From positions 62,001 through 126,000 of the forward strand of contig NZ_JACJQO010000013.1 of assembly GCF_014696715.1 (NCBI RefSeq): a stretch of 64,000 nucleotides of DNA, written 5' to 3'. Positions 10,827-19,195 of the stretch are shown here, piece by piece. The notes beneath the pieces are model-generated. The model saw only the letters and a list, made by a program, of their open reading frames with translations, was not told the origin of the DNA and did no database searches. Origin of the DNA: Pseudanabaena sp. FACHB-2040. Lineage in GTDB: Bacteria > Cyanobacteriota > Cyanobacteriia > Phormidesmidales > Phormidesmidaceae. The stretch's first letter is position 1, and each line of letters starts with the position of its first letter. The position numbers and the translations under genes were made by a program.

Positions 10827-11756
10827 ATGACAGTAACTCCGGCATCGACCGTGCAGGCTCGCTTTTGGCAGCGGCTTCAGCGAGCCTGCACGCCATATCT
10901 GTTTCTTCTGCCTGCCTTAGCCGCCCTAGGGCTAACAGTCTTCTGGCCGGCTCTGCGCGCCTTTTACCTGAGCTTTACCAGCTACGGATTTGATGTAACT
11001 CAGGCCCCAGAGTGGGTGGGTGGGCAAAACCTACAGCGGCTTTGGCGCGATCGCATCTTCTGGCAAACCATCCGCAATACGCTAATTTATCTGGTTGGAG
11101 TAGTACCGGTTCTGGCTATCGTACCGCTGCTGCTGGCAATTTTGGTAAACCGGGCTTGGCGAGGTATTCACTGGTTTCGAGTGGCCTACTATACCCCTGT
11201 AGTGGTTTCTATGGTGGTAGCAGGCATTGCTTGGCGCTGGCTATATGCTGAAAACGGTCTGTTCAACCAGATTTTGCAGGCAAGTGGGCTGTTCCGCTCA
11301 GGACTACCTTGGTTGACCAGTCCTAACCTAGCGCTGTTTAGTGTAATGGTGGTCACCATCTGGAAAGGCCTGGGTTACTACATGGTGATCTACCTAGCCG
11401 GACTGCAGTCCATTCCTGCCGATCTATACGAGGCAGCGACGCTTGAGGGATCTGACGGCTGGCGGCGACACTGGGACATTACCTTACCTTTGATGCGGCC
11501 ATACATCTTGCTGGTTGGGGTGATCTCAGCAATTTCGGCCACCAAGGTATTTGAAGAGGTCTTCATCATGACCCAAGGTGGCCCCCGCAATAGCTCCAAA
11601 ACAGTGGTCTACTACATTTACGAACAGGCCTTTCAGGAGCTTGAAATCAGCTACGCCTGTGCCATTGGTCTAGCGCTCTTCCTAGTCATTCTGGCCTTGT
11701 CTTTGGTACGGCTAATTTTGACGAGGGGTTCTGGTGAAACTACTCCCTATGCCTGA
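10827..11756 (+). CDS. ABC transporter permease, sugar (MalF/UgpA) type
   Basis: Inner-membrane permease of a binding-protein-dependent sugar importer. The 309 residues contain about six hydrophobic helices, the first at 22-42 ('PYLFLLPALAALGLTVFWP'), and the cytoplasmic EAA loop that docks the ATPase ('EAATLEGSDGWRRHWDITLP'). It belongs to the MalF/UgpA group, which normally pairs with a MalG/UgpE-type permease. No second permease, substrate-binding protein or ATPase is encoded nearby, so its partners must lie elsewhere, which is common in cyanobacteria. The substrate cannot be told from the sequence. A hairpin follows at 11780-11819. Confidence 0.88.
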   Translation: MTVTPASTVQARFWQRLQRACTPYLFLLPALAALGLTVFWPALRAFYLSFTSYGFDVTQAPEWVGGQNLQRLWRDRIFWQTIRNTLIYLVGVVPVLAIVPLLLAILVNRAWRGIHWFRVAYYTPVVVSMVVAGIAWRWLYAENGLFNQILQASGLFRSGLPWLTSPNLALFSVMVVTIWKGLGYYMVIYLAGLQSIPADLYEAATLEGSDGWRRHWDITLPLMRPYILLVGVISAISATKVFEEVFIMTQGGPRNSSKTVVYYIYEQAFQELEISYACAIGLALFLVILALSLVRLILTRGSGETTPYA

Positions 11757-11779
11757 GTTGAGCTGCAGTCTTTAAAAGC

Positions 11780-11819
11780 AGCAGCGGCTCCTTCCCAGAG
11801 TAGGGAGAGAGCCGCTGCT
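11780..11819. terminator. Hairpin between convergent permease and BON genes
   Basis: An 11-bp perfect stem, AGCAGCGGCTC (11780-11790) with GAGCCGCTGCT (11809-11819), encloses an 18-nt loop that can pair further (TCCC with GGGA). No T-run follows on either strand. It lies 24 nt after the permease stop and 65 nt before the BON-gene stop, so it can serve both transcripts. Confidence 0.6.
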
Positions 11820-11884
11820 AGAAGGGTATTGGCTGAGCGCCTACCAACTAGAGTTTGGGTCAAAGAAGCTGAGATTAAGAACTG

Positions 11885-12247
11885 CTAAACAGCTGCAGTA
11901 ACCTGAACGCCTCGAACCTCAACGTTGGTCGTACCTTCTACCTGCATAGCCAGCTGAATTAGCTGCTCTAGCAGGAACTGACTACGAATTTGACCATGAA
12001 GAATCACAACCGAACCTCTCTGCTTTACAGAAAGGCTGGCAATTATCTCAGATCCAAAAGCCTCACAATAGTGAAGCCAAACGCGTTTGGCTAAACCATA
12101 GTGGTCATACTCGCCACGAACACCAACCCGCTCAGGGGGAATTGTTTGCAATGGAACACTAGCCTCAGCGTTTCTGAAAGGAGCGGCATAGCAGATGCCG
12201 TTAACGACTGCACCAGTCATGACTAAGGAACTCATAAACGCACCCAT
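11885..12247 (-). CDS. BON-domain-like small protein
   Basis: A 120-residue protein. Residues about 50-115 fit a BON domain: a helix ('GLAKRVWLHYCEAFGS'), a strand with 'VVILHGQIRSQFLLEQLIQL', a second helix and a closing strand 'VEGTTNVEVRGVQV'. BON domains bind membranes or polymers and often act in envelope stress. The N-terminus ('MSSLVMTGAVVNGICYAAP') is mildly hydrophobic but is not a clear signal peptide, so location is uncertain. The ATG at 12247 is preceded by GAGG at a rather long spacing. The upstream region holds two inverted repeats (12356-12376 and 12421-12436) that may control it. Confidence 0.72.
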   Translation of the reverse strand: MGAFMSSLVMTGAVVNGICYAAPFRNAEASVPLQTIPPERVGVRGEYDHYGLAKRVWLHYCEAFGSEIIASLSVKQRGSVVILHGQIRSQFLLEQLIQLAMQVEGTTNVEVRGVQVTAAV

Positions 12248-12355
12248 AGGCGATTACCTCGATGGGAACCTCACAACACAGCAAGCTGATTAGCTAGCCA
12301 GGTTGTCTACCTCGTTGTCGCTAACACCAGGTTGGGAACCACAATCAAATACATC

Positions 12356-12376
12356 AGGCTTAATATACTTAAGCCT
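12356..12376. promoter_or_regulatory. Inverted repeat AGGCTTAA-N5-TTAAGCCT upstream of BON gene
   Basis: Perfect 8-bp arms (12356-12363 and 12369-12376) around the 5-nt spacer TATAC, in an AT-rich stretch about 110 nt upstream of the BON start. On the minus strand it contains GTATATTAAG, which could include a -10 element. An operator or a factor-binding site is plausible; no family is recognised. Confidence 0.45.
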
Positions 12377-12420
12377 TGCATGTAGTGATTTTATATATTT
12401 TTAACATCTTAGGGGGGCCT

Positions 12421-12436
12421 TACGTATTAATACGTA
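12421..12436. promoter_or_regulatory. Perfect 16-bp palindrome TACGTATTAATACGTA
   Basis: Every base of 12421-12436 matches its own reverse complement. Outside it, TTAGG (about 12409-12413) and CCTAA (12438-12442) extend the symmetry imperfectly. The site lies about 175 nt upstream of the BON gene and about 100 nt past the ispF stop, in the most AT-rich part of the intergenic region. It may be an operator for a dimeric regulator. Confidence 0.45.
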
Positions 12437-12533
12437 TCCTAAAAAACTAAATTTAAAGTTTTTGTAGAGTCCGGCAGGGTGAGCAGAGCGCTGGGTTGGG
12501 CCCCCAAATCCGCCCCTCCTAAGCCCCGCTATC

Positions 12534-13016
12534 CTAAGCAGCCTGCACCAACAGCGCTACTGCGTAGGCCGCAATTCCCTCTTCTCGACCTGTGGGGCCT
12601 AGCTTCTCATTGGTTGTGGCCTTGATCCCTACCTGATCAAGGTCGAGCGCTAGAGTCGTAGCCAACTGCGATCGCATTGCCTCAATATGAGGCTTGAGCT
12701 TAGGCCGTTCGGCCACCACCACGGTGTCTAGGTTGCCGATATGCCAGCCCTTTTGCCGCACCATCTGGTTGACCTGGCCCAGCAGCTTAAGGCTATCTGC
12801 CCCAGCCCACTGCGGGTCATCGGGTGGAAAATAGAGGCCAATATCGCCCAGGCTAAGCGCCCCTAGCAGGGCATCCATAATGGCATGAGTCAGCACATCT
12901 GCGTCGCTGTGGCCTAATAGTCCTAGCGAGTGGGGAATGTTTACCCCACCCAAGATTAGGGGGCGATCAGGCACTAAACGGTGAATGTCGTAGCCGTTGC
13001 CAATGCGAATAGTCAT
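12534..13016 (-). CDS. ispF: 2-C-methyl-D-erythritol 2,4-cyclodiphosphate synthase
   Basis: Fifth enzyme of the MEP (non-mevalonate) isoprenoid pathway: it cyclises CDP-methylerythritol 2-phosphate, releasing CMP. The 160 residues are full length for the family. Metal ligands Asp10, His12 ('GNGYDIHRL') and His44 ('[17 protein letters not shown]') are all present, as is the C-terminal '[16 protein letters not shown]' that binds cytidine. It lies 70 nt downstream of trmD on the same strand and is probably co-transcribed. The ATG at 13016 is the natural start. Confidence 0.96.
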   Translation of the reverse strand: MTIRIGNGYDIHRLVPDRPLILGGVNIPHSLGLLGHSDADVLTHAIMDALLGALSLGDIGLYFPPDDPQWAGADSLKLLGQVNQMVRQKGWHIGNLDTVVVAERPKLKPHIEAMRSQLATTLALDLDQVGIKATTNEKLGPTGREEGIAAYAVALLVQAA

Positions 13017-13086
13017 GGTAAAGCTTACGTAAACTTGTCAGTGAATCTACGGAGAACCCAGGAATATATAACATTGAATTGCCTGA

Positions 13087-13845
13087 TCAATCGTCTGTGC
13101 AACTGATCCCAGCGTCAACTGGGTCGGCCTGCTGAGCCCGCCACTGGGCATAGAGATCAGGTCGGCGCTCCTGGGTGCGCTGGATTTGCTGCTCGCGTCG
13201 CCACTGTTCAATTGCCTTGTGATTGCCTGACAGCAACACTTCTGGCACCTGCCACTGCCGAAACATCGCAGGCCGAGTGTACTGAGGATAGTCCAGTAGC
13301 CCAGCCTCAAAACTCTCGTACTTGAGCGAGTCTTCCTTACCCACTGTGCCGGGCAGCAGCCGAATGACGCCATTCAGCAGCGCTAGGGCCGGAATTTCGC
13401 CACAGGTGAGCACAAAGTCGCCCAGAGAAACCTCCCGCGTCACCAAATTGAGCACACGCTCATCTACGCCTTCGTAGTGACCACAGATCAGCACCAGCTG
13501 ATCAAAGTTCTGGGCCAGTTCCTGAAACAAGCTCTGGGTCATTGTCTGGCCTTGAGGCGTCATCAGGATCACCTGCCGTCGGGGCAGCACCGGCAGCGCC
13601 TCTACCGCCGCAAAGATGGGCTCAGCTTTCATTAACATGCCGACACCACCGCCGTAGGGCTCGTCGTCAACCTTGTGGTGCTTGTCGGTCGTAAAGTCTC
13701 TGGGATTGGTCAGATGGACAGTGGCAATTTGACGGGCCAGCGCTTTTTCGAGCAGGCCAGAAGCCAAAGGAGAGGTAAAAAAGTCAGGAAATAGCGTAAC
13801 GACGTCAAACCGTAGGCGGGGATGAGAGAGAGTGGCTCCTGTCAT
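13087..13845 (-). CDS. trmD: tRNA (guanine-37-N1)-methyltransferase
   Basis: Methylates G37 next to the anticodon using S-adenosylmethionine, which prevents +1 frameshifting. The trefoil-knot SPOUT fold is recognisable from 'FDVVTLFPDFF', 'DEPYGGGVGMLMK', 'CGHYEGVDERV' and 'SLGDFVLTCGEIPALALLNG'. The open frame begins at a TTG at 13878, but the first ATG (13845) leaves only a short lead before the conserved core, so it is preferred. Length from there is 252 residues, with a slightly extended C-terminus ('RTQERRPDLYAQW' and beyond). The gene precedes ispF in the same direction. Confidence 0.95.
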   Translation of the reverse strand: MTGATLSHPRLRFDVVTLFPDFFTSPLASGLLEKALARQIATVHLTNPRDFTTDKHHKVDDEPYGGGVGMLMKAEPIFAAVEALPVLPRRQVILMTPQGQTMTQSLFQELAQNFDQLVLICGHYEGVDERVLNLVTREVSLGDFVLTCGEIPALALLNGVIRLLPGTVGKEDSLKYESFEAGLLDYPQYTRPAMFRQWQVPEVLLSGNHKAIEQWRREQQIQRTQERRPDLYAQWRAQQADPVDAGISCTDD

Positions 13846-14207
13846 GGGATTTTTACATTGGCTTCCATAGGGGTACAAGACAGGAGACAGCCTGTTCTGA
13901 AATAATTAACCCTTGGTTAATCTTGGGTCAGACCCTCGACTCAAGAGGGTACCAGCCAGTTGAATAGAAATGTCCCCCTGGGCAGCCTTAGGAACCTGGA
14001 TGCTATTCACAACAGATTCCTGGGGTCGTCGGGTTTTGTCTTTCTCAACCGGACTTAATTCTAGCCCTGGCAGCAGGTGCGATCGCGACTGACCACTAGC
14101 ATGGTGATCACCATCTTCCTCCATACTGTTAACAGGGGAGGAAAGGTCCCGACGAGCACCCGGCATTAACTGGGAACGTGATTTACTGGGGTCACAAGGA
14201 CTTACCA
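13846..14207. other. Region between trmD and cphB with one doubtful minus-strand ORF
   Basis: Divergent promoter region for trmD (minus) and cphB (plus). A minus-strand frame runs from an ATG at 14166 (TTG at 14208) to 13906. It would encode about 86-100 residues with a curious internal duplication, 'SRSQLMPG' and 'SRSHLLPG', some 33 residues apart. It has no Shine-Dalgarno site, overlaps the cphB leader and resembles no family I know. It may still be a small gene (confidence about 0.2). An HIP1 octamer lies near 14080. No convincing promoter could be read. Confidence 0.5.
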
Positions 14208-15059
14208 ATGCAGCAATTAGAATCCCTCTCCCTAGAACAACAAATGCCTCTGGTCAAAAATAACGCCATCCTGGTGATTGGCGGCGCTGAAGACAAAGTG
14301 CATGGGCGAGAAATTCTCTACACTTTCTTTCAACGTGCGGGCGGGCAGGCAGCCCACATTGGCATCATTCCTTGCGCCTCGCGCGATCCGGTGGCCATCG
14401 GCGCTCGCTACCAGCAAATCTTTGAGGAAATGGGAGCGCAGGCCATTGAAGTAATGGATATTCGTGAACGCGACCAGAGCGAAGATCCGGCCTGGAAGAC
14501 CTCTTTAGAACAGTGCAGCGGTGTCTTTATGACCGGTGGAGATCAGGTGCGGCTGTGCGGGCTGCTGGCCGATACGCCCTTAGTTGAATTTCTGCGGCAG
14601 CGAGCCCAAATCGGAGAACTCACCCTGGCAGGCACCAGCGCTGGAGCAGCTGTTATGGGTCACCACATGATTGCCGGGGGCGGCAGCGGCGAGTCCCCTA
14701 ATCGATCATTGGTAGATATGGCAACGGGTTTGGGCATTCTACCCAACGTCATCGTCGATCAGCACTTCCATAACCGCAACCGCATGGGCCGCTTAATGAG
14801 CGCCATTGCCACCCAACCCGACCGCATCGGCATTGGCATCGATGAAGACACCTGTGCCCTCTTCCAGAGCGACGAAGCCTTCCAGGTAATCGGCAAGGGC
14901 ACTGTTACCGTTATCGACCCCAGTCAGGTAACCCACACCAATGAACCCGACGTCGAAGCTACACAGCCCATCAGCATTCATGGTCTACGGGTTCATGTGC
15001 TAATTCACGGAGACAGCTACGATCTACGGCATAGCCGAGTGATCCCAGCCACTACCTAA
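14208..15059 (+). CDS. cphB: Cyanophycinase (serine-type exopeptidase)
   Basis: Degrades cyanophycin granules to beta-Asp-Arg dipeptides in the cytoplasm. Counting from the internal Met at 14244, the sequence is collinear with the Synechocystis enzyme and keeps its triad: Ser132 ('GTSAGAAVMG'), His174 ('VDQHFHNRNR') and Glu201 ('GIDEDTCALF'). The frame opens at a GTG (14178). The ATG at 14208 has AAGGA at 14196-14200, at good spacing, and is preferred; the Met at 14244 is the start by homology. The synthetase gene cphA follows 262 nt downstream on the same strand, the usual cyanobacterial order. Confidence 0.96.
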   Translation: MQQLESLSLEQQMPLVKNNAILVIGGAEDKVHGREILYTFFQRAGGQAAHIGIIPCASRDPVAIGARYQQIFEEMGAQAIEVMDIRERDQSEDPAWKTSLEQCSGVFMTGGDQVRLCGLLADTPLVEFLRQRAQIGELTLAGTSAGAAVMGHHMIAGGGSGESPNRSLVDMATGLGILPNVIVDQHFHNRNRMGRLMSAIATQPDRIGIGIDEDTCALFQSDEAFQVIGKGTVTVIDPSQVTHTNEPDVEATQPISIHGLRVHVLIHGDSYDLRHSRVIPATT

Positions 15060-15321
15060 CTGATCACAGACTATTCGACAGGCTGTCTAGTGGACTATTC
15101 GGTCGGGCCTGCCACTGCCCCCTCCTGACTTCTGCCGTTGCCCATCCTTGAGCAGGCCGTTGCGATACCGAATTAAATCATTCCGTGTGGTTTAAATCTA
15201 AGGACTAGCCCCATAAACTGTTGTTAAACACCGCTTACCTTCCTAGTCTGCTGTTCGCCCGCCGCAATTTTCCTCGTTCTGACTTGCCGACATCCACCCA
15301 TCACTGGTCAAGCAACCACCC

Positions 15322-18036
15322 ATGAGAATTCTGAAGACCCAAACCTTACGGGGTCCTAACTACTGGAGTATCCGCCACAAGAATCTGGTCCTGGTGCGGC
15401 TGGATTTGGAAGATTTAGAAGATCGGCCCTCCGACACCTTGCCTGGATTTCATGAAGCGCTAGCGGCAACCCTTCCCAGCCTGATTGAACATTACTGCTC
15501 TCCTGGGGTACGGGGCGGGTTTCTCAGTCGGGTACGTCAGGGGACCTACATGGGCCACATCGTCGAACACGTCGCCCTAGAACTTCAAACACTGGCAGGA
15601 ATGCCAGTCGGCTTTGGCCGCACTCGCAGCACCAAGGATGCCAGCATCTACCAGGTCGTCTTCGAGTACATGGATGAACAGGCCGGACGCTATGCGGCTC
15701 GCGCTGCCGTGCGACTCTGCAACAGCCTGGTCGAAACTGGGCACTATCCGGCTGAAGAGCTAGAAAAAGATCTGGCAGATCTGCGGGAACTTGGAGCCGA
15801 CGCCTCCCTCGGTCCCAGCACCGAAACCATTGTGAAAGAAGCCGAAATTCGCGGCATTCCTTGGACCCAGCTGCGAACTCGGGCCATGATTCAGCTGGGC
15901 TACGGCGTCTTCCAAAAGCGAATTCAGGCGTCGCTCAGCAGCCAAACCGGCATCTTAGGGGTAGAACTGGCCTGCGACAAGGAAGGCACCAAGCAAATCC
16001 TCCGGGATGCGGGCATTCCCGTTCCCCGTGGAACAGTTATTTATTTCCTAGATGAACTAGAGGCCGCCATTGAGTCAGTCGGTGGCTTTCCAGTCGTCAT
16101 CAAACCCCTGGACGGCAACCATGGTCGGGGGATCACCATCAATATCACTGGCTGGCAAGACGCAGAAGACGCTTACGATGCTGCCCGTGAAGTATCGAGT
16201 GGTGTGATTGTAGAGCGTTATTACACAGGCCGGGACCACCGGGTGCTGGTGATCAACGGCAAGGTTGTTGCTGTAGCTGAGCGCGTCCCTGCCCATGTTG
16301 TCGGGGATGGTCGATCCACTGTTGAGGAGCTGATCGAGCTGACTAACCAGGACCCCCGACGCGGTGAGGGGCATGCCAACCTGTTAACCCGCATCATCGT
16401 AGACCGCACGACCTGGCAGCTCCTCGAACAAAAGGGATATACCCTAGATACGGTACTGCCTAAGGGAGAGGTCTGCTATCTGAGAGCCACCGCCAACCTT
16501 AGTACTGGCGGTATTGCTATCGATCGCACCGACGAAATTCATCCTCACAATATCTGGCTGGCAGAACGGATCGCCAAAATCATTAACCTAGATATTGCCG
16601 GGATTGACATTGTTACCTCTGACATTTCTCGCCCACTGCGGGAGGTCGATGGTGTGATTGTCGAGGTCAACGCGGCTCCCGGTTTGCGGATGCACTTTTC
16701 CCCTAGCGAAGGGATTGCCCGCAATGTCGCTGAACCAATCATGGACATGCTGTTTCCGCCAGGCGCGTCTACCCGCATTCCTGTGATATCAATCACAGGC
16801 ACAAACGGCAAAACCACTACAACTCGACTCACTGCTCACATTTTCAAGCAGACCGGCAAAGTCGTTGGCTACACCACTACTGACGGCATCTACATGGGGG
16901 ATCATCTAGTTGAGCCCGGCGATACCACAGGCCCCCAAAGTGCCCAAGTCATTCTGCAAGACCCCACTGTAGAGCTGGCCGTTTTGGAGACTGCCCGAGG
17001 GGGCATTCTCCGGTCGGGACTAGCGTTTGAAACCTGTGATGTGGGAGTAGTGCTCAACGTCGCTGCCGACCACCTAGGTCTGGGAGACATCGAAACGATT
17101 GAGGACATGGCTCATCTCAAGAGCGTTGTCGCTGAAACGGCTCATCCCAGCGGTTATGCGGTTCTGAATGCTGATGACCCGATGGTGGCAGCTATGGCAA
17201 AACGGGTCAAGGCCCAAATTGCCTACTTCTCTATGAACCCCCACAGCGAACTGGTGCAGGCCCATACTCAGCAGGGGGGCTTAGCTGCTATTTATGAAAA
17301 TGGCTATCTGTCGATCCTGAAGGGCGACTGGTTGCTGCGAATCGAGCGGGCCGAAGCTGTGCCTTTGACAATGGGGGGGCTGGCTCCTTTTCAAATTGCT
17401 AATGCCTTAGCGGCTAGTTTGGCCGCTTTTGCCCAAGGGATCAGCATTGAGCATATTCGGCAGGCACTTAGCACATTCCAGGCCTCCGCCGACCAGACAC
17501 CAGGCCGCATGAACCTATTCAACCTGGGTAAGTTTCATGCGCTAGTGGATTATGCCCACAATGCTGCGAGCTACGAAGCTCTGGGTGGTTTTGTCCGCAA
17601 CTGGCCGGGCAAACGGATTGGCATCGTTGGCGGACCTGGGGATCGCCGCGATGAGGACTTTATCACCCTAGGCAAACTCTCGGCTCAAATATTTGATGAG
17701 ATTCTTGTCAAAGAGGACGATGACACCCGAGGCCGCCCTCGCGGCGATGCGGCTAAATGGATTGTCCGAGGACTTGAGGAGGTGGACAGCCCATGTGTTT
17801 ACCAAACTGTTCTAGATGAGACTGAAGCCGTTAACCGGGCACTGGATGAGGCCCCTGCCGATAGTCTGGTCGTTATCTTACCGGAGAGCGTTAATCGGGC
17901 GATTCAACTAATCAAGGCGCGCAACCCGCTGCCGAATCCTCAAATCAGCACCAACGGGCTAGCCGGGGCGGAGCGTCCAGAAACAACCGAAACCGCTACG
18001 GACACCTCTACTCCCTACGTTGAAGCTAGGGGCTAG
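15322..18036 (+). CDS. cphA: Cyanophycin synthetase
   Basis: Makes multi-L-arginyl-poly-L-aspartate, the nitrogen store of cyanobacteria, adding Asp to the backbone and Arg to the side chain with ATP. The 904 residues show the N-terminal domain (1-160), an ATP-grasp domain (about 218-475, 'VVIKPLDGNHGRGI', 'VEVNAAPGLRMHF') and a Mur-ligase-like domain from about 490 with P-loop 'GTNGKTTTTRL' and 'DYAHNAASYEAL'. Usual length is 870-900, so the C-terminal Thr/Glu-rich tail is a small extension. It follows cphB. A very strong hairpin terminator lies at 18068-18111. Confidence 0.97.
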   Translation: MRILKTQTLRGPNYWSIRHKNLVLVRLDLEDLEDRPSDTLPGFHEALAATLPSLIEHYCSPGVRGGFLSRVRQGTYMGHIVEHVALELQTLAGMPVGFGRTRSTKDASIYQVVFEYMDEQAGRYAARAAVRLCNSLVETGHYPAEELEKDLADLRELGADASLGPSTETIVKEAEIRGIPWTQLRTRAMIQLGYGVFQKRIQASLSSQTGILGVELACDKEGTKQILRDAGIPVPRGTVIYFLDELEAAIESVGGFPVVIKPLDGNHGRGITINITGWQDAEDAYDAAREVSSGVIVERYYTGRDHRVLVINGKVVAVAERVPAHVVGDGRSTVEELIELTNQDPRRGEGHANLLTRIIVDRTTWQLLEQKGYTLDTVLPKGEVCYLRATANLSTGGIAIDRTDEIHPHNIWLAERIAKIINLDIAGIDIVTSDISRPLREVDGVIVEVNAAPGLRMHFSPSEGIARNVAEPIMDMLFPPGASTRIPVISITGTNGKTTTTRLTAHIFKQTGKVVGYTTTDGIYMGDHLVEPGDTTGPQSAQVILQDPTVELAVLETARGGILRSGLAFETCDVGVVLNVAADHLGLGDIETIEDMAHLKSVVAETAHPSGYAVLNADDPMVAAMAKRVKAQIAYFSMNPHSELVQAHTQQGGLAAIYENGYLSILKGDWLLRIERAEAVPLTMGGLAPFQIANALAASLAAFAQGISIEHIRQALSTFQASADQTPGRMNLFNLGKFHALVDYAHNAASYEALGGFVRNWPGKRIGIVGGPGDRRDEDFITLGKLSAQIFDEILVKEDDDTRGRPRGDAAKWIVRGLEEVDSPCVYQTVLDETEAVNRALDEAPADSLVVILPESVNRAIQLIKARNPLPNPQISTNGLAGAERPETTETATDTSTPYVEARG

Positions 18037-18067
18037 CCAATTTGGGAATCAGCCCTCAACCCAGTAC

Positions 18068-18111
18068 GAGCCGTACAGTTTGATGGCCTTGGCCATCAAA
18101 CTGTACGGCTC
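18068..18111 (+). terminator. 21-bp perfect hairpin terminator after cphA
   Basis: Positions 18068-18088 are perfectly complementary to 18091-18111, with TT between, so the real loop is only a few bases. TTCTTTCCT follows on the plus strand. It lies 31 nt past the cphA stop and 30 nt before the stop of the convergent TPR gene. It most likely ends cphA transcription and may also act on the minus strand. Confidence 0.85.
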
Positions 18112-18141
18112 TTCTTTCCTCAGACTGTTGGCTGCTGCTGG

Positions 18142-19167
18142 CTATCTAAGCTGAATCAGACGGTTGGTTAGCCCAACGGCCTGTGTTTGCATGTCGAGCG
18201 AACGAGCCAGGGCTAGTGCTCGGCTGTAGGTTTCTTGAGCCGCCGCCACTGCGCCTGTGCGCTCATAGTATTCGCCCAGCCAGGTCAGATTAGTAACGGT
18301 CTGTTCGTCAGGTCGCTGCCTGTCTGCGGTGAGGGCGGTGCGCTGGTCAAGGTGGGTGCGGAAGTTGGCCCAATCACCCTGTTTGAGGTAAACGGCCAGC
18401 AGCCCATCAAGTGCTCTTATCTGAATGGGGCGATTGTTGGATTCGCTGCCCAGGCGAAGGGCAACGCGGTAGGCTCCAATAGCGTTGCGATCGCGATCCA
18501 AAGCCCGATAGACATCCCCAAGCCCATTAGAAGAGTTGGCTTCCCCCAGCGTATCGCCAGTCAAAATGCGGTAGTTGGCCGCAGCCTCAAGATATTGAGT
18601 GGCAGACGCTAGATCACTGCGGAGTGCTGCAATCAGACCCAAATTGCTAAGAGATAGCCCTATGCCTGTGGGAGAAGGGATAGCCTCAGCAATTTGTAGC
18701 CCTTCGGTGAAAAAGGTTTCGGCGGCAGCAACCTGGTTGTCGCGAATCAGGAGCGTGCCTAGGTTGTTTAGGCCGTAGACGACACCGAGCAGATCGCGGT
18801 TGTCGCGTGCGATCGCAATTCGCCGCCGCAAAAGCGGCTCAGCCTCCCGATACCGGCCCAACTCAATGTAGCTCAAGCCAATAGCGTCATAGATTTTGCC
18901 CTCAGCGACCGTATCCCCTAAGGCCCCATAGATCTCTGCAGCTCTAAACCACGAGGCTGTTGCCTGGCTGGGCTGCCCCGCCGCCGCCTGTTGCTGGCCC
19001 AACTGGTTCCACTGATCAGCCACATCGCGAGCCTGTCCGCCCGTAGCATTAAAGGGGCGAATATCTAGCTGCTGCTCTAGCTCCGCCCCCCTAGCAGGCC
19101 CAAAGCCACTACCCACCAGAGAAGCTGTCAGCACACAGCCCCAAGCCAGATTCTTGACAATTTTCAT
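18142..19167 (-). CDS. Secreted TPR-repeat protein
   Basis: A 341-residue protein with a Sec signal peptide ('LAWGCVLTASLVGSGFGPARG' region, cleavage near residue 27) and tetratricopeptide repeats over most of the mature part, for example 'AYGLIYDAIG'-type helices at 'GKIYDAIGLSYIELGRYREA', 'YGLNNLGTLLIRDNQVAAAE' and 'LSNLGLIAALRSDLASA'. TPR proteins are scaffolds; a periplasmic role is inferred. AGGGAG precedes the ATG at 19167 at good spacing. It starts 28 nt after the stop of the sigma-like gene on the same strand, so the two form an operon. The partner is unknown. Confidence 0.85.
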   Translation of the reverse strand: MKIVKNLAWGCVLTASLVGSGFGPARGAELEQQLDIRPFNATGGQARDVADQWNQLGQQQAAAGQPSQATASWFRAAEIYGALGDTVAEGKIYDAIGLSYIELGRYREAEPLLRRRIAIARDNRDLLGVVYGLNNLGTLLIRDNQVAAAETFFTEGLQIAEAIPSPTGIGLSLSNLGLIAALRSDLASATQYLEAAANYRILTGDTLGEANSSNGLGDVYRALDRDRNAIGAYRVALRLGSESNNRPIQIRALDGLLAVYLKQGDWANFRTHLDQRTALTADRQRPDEQTVTNLTWLGEYYERTGAVAAAQETYSRALALARSLDMQTQAVGLTNRLIQLR

Positions 19168-19195
19168 AGCACACGCTCCCTAAGGAAGACTCAAA

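Noticed and set aside
13906-14208. Minus-strand frame with duplicated 'SRSxLxPG'
   Set aside because: There is no ribosome site, it overlaps the cphB leader and no family is known. It is noted in the gap entry but not called as a gene.
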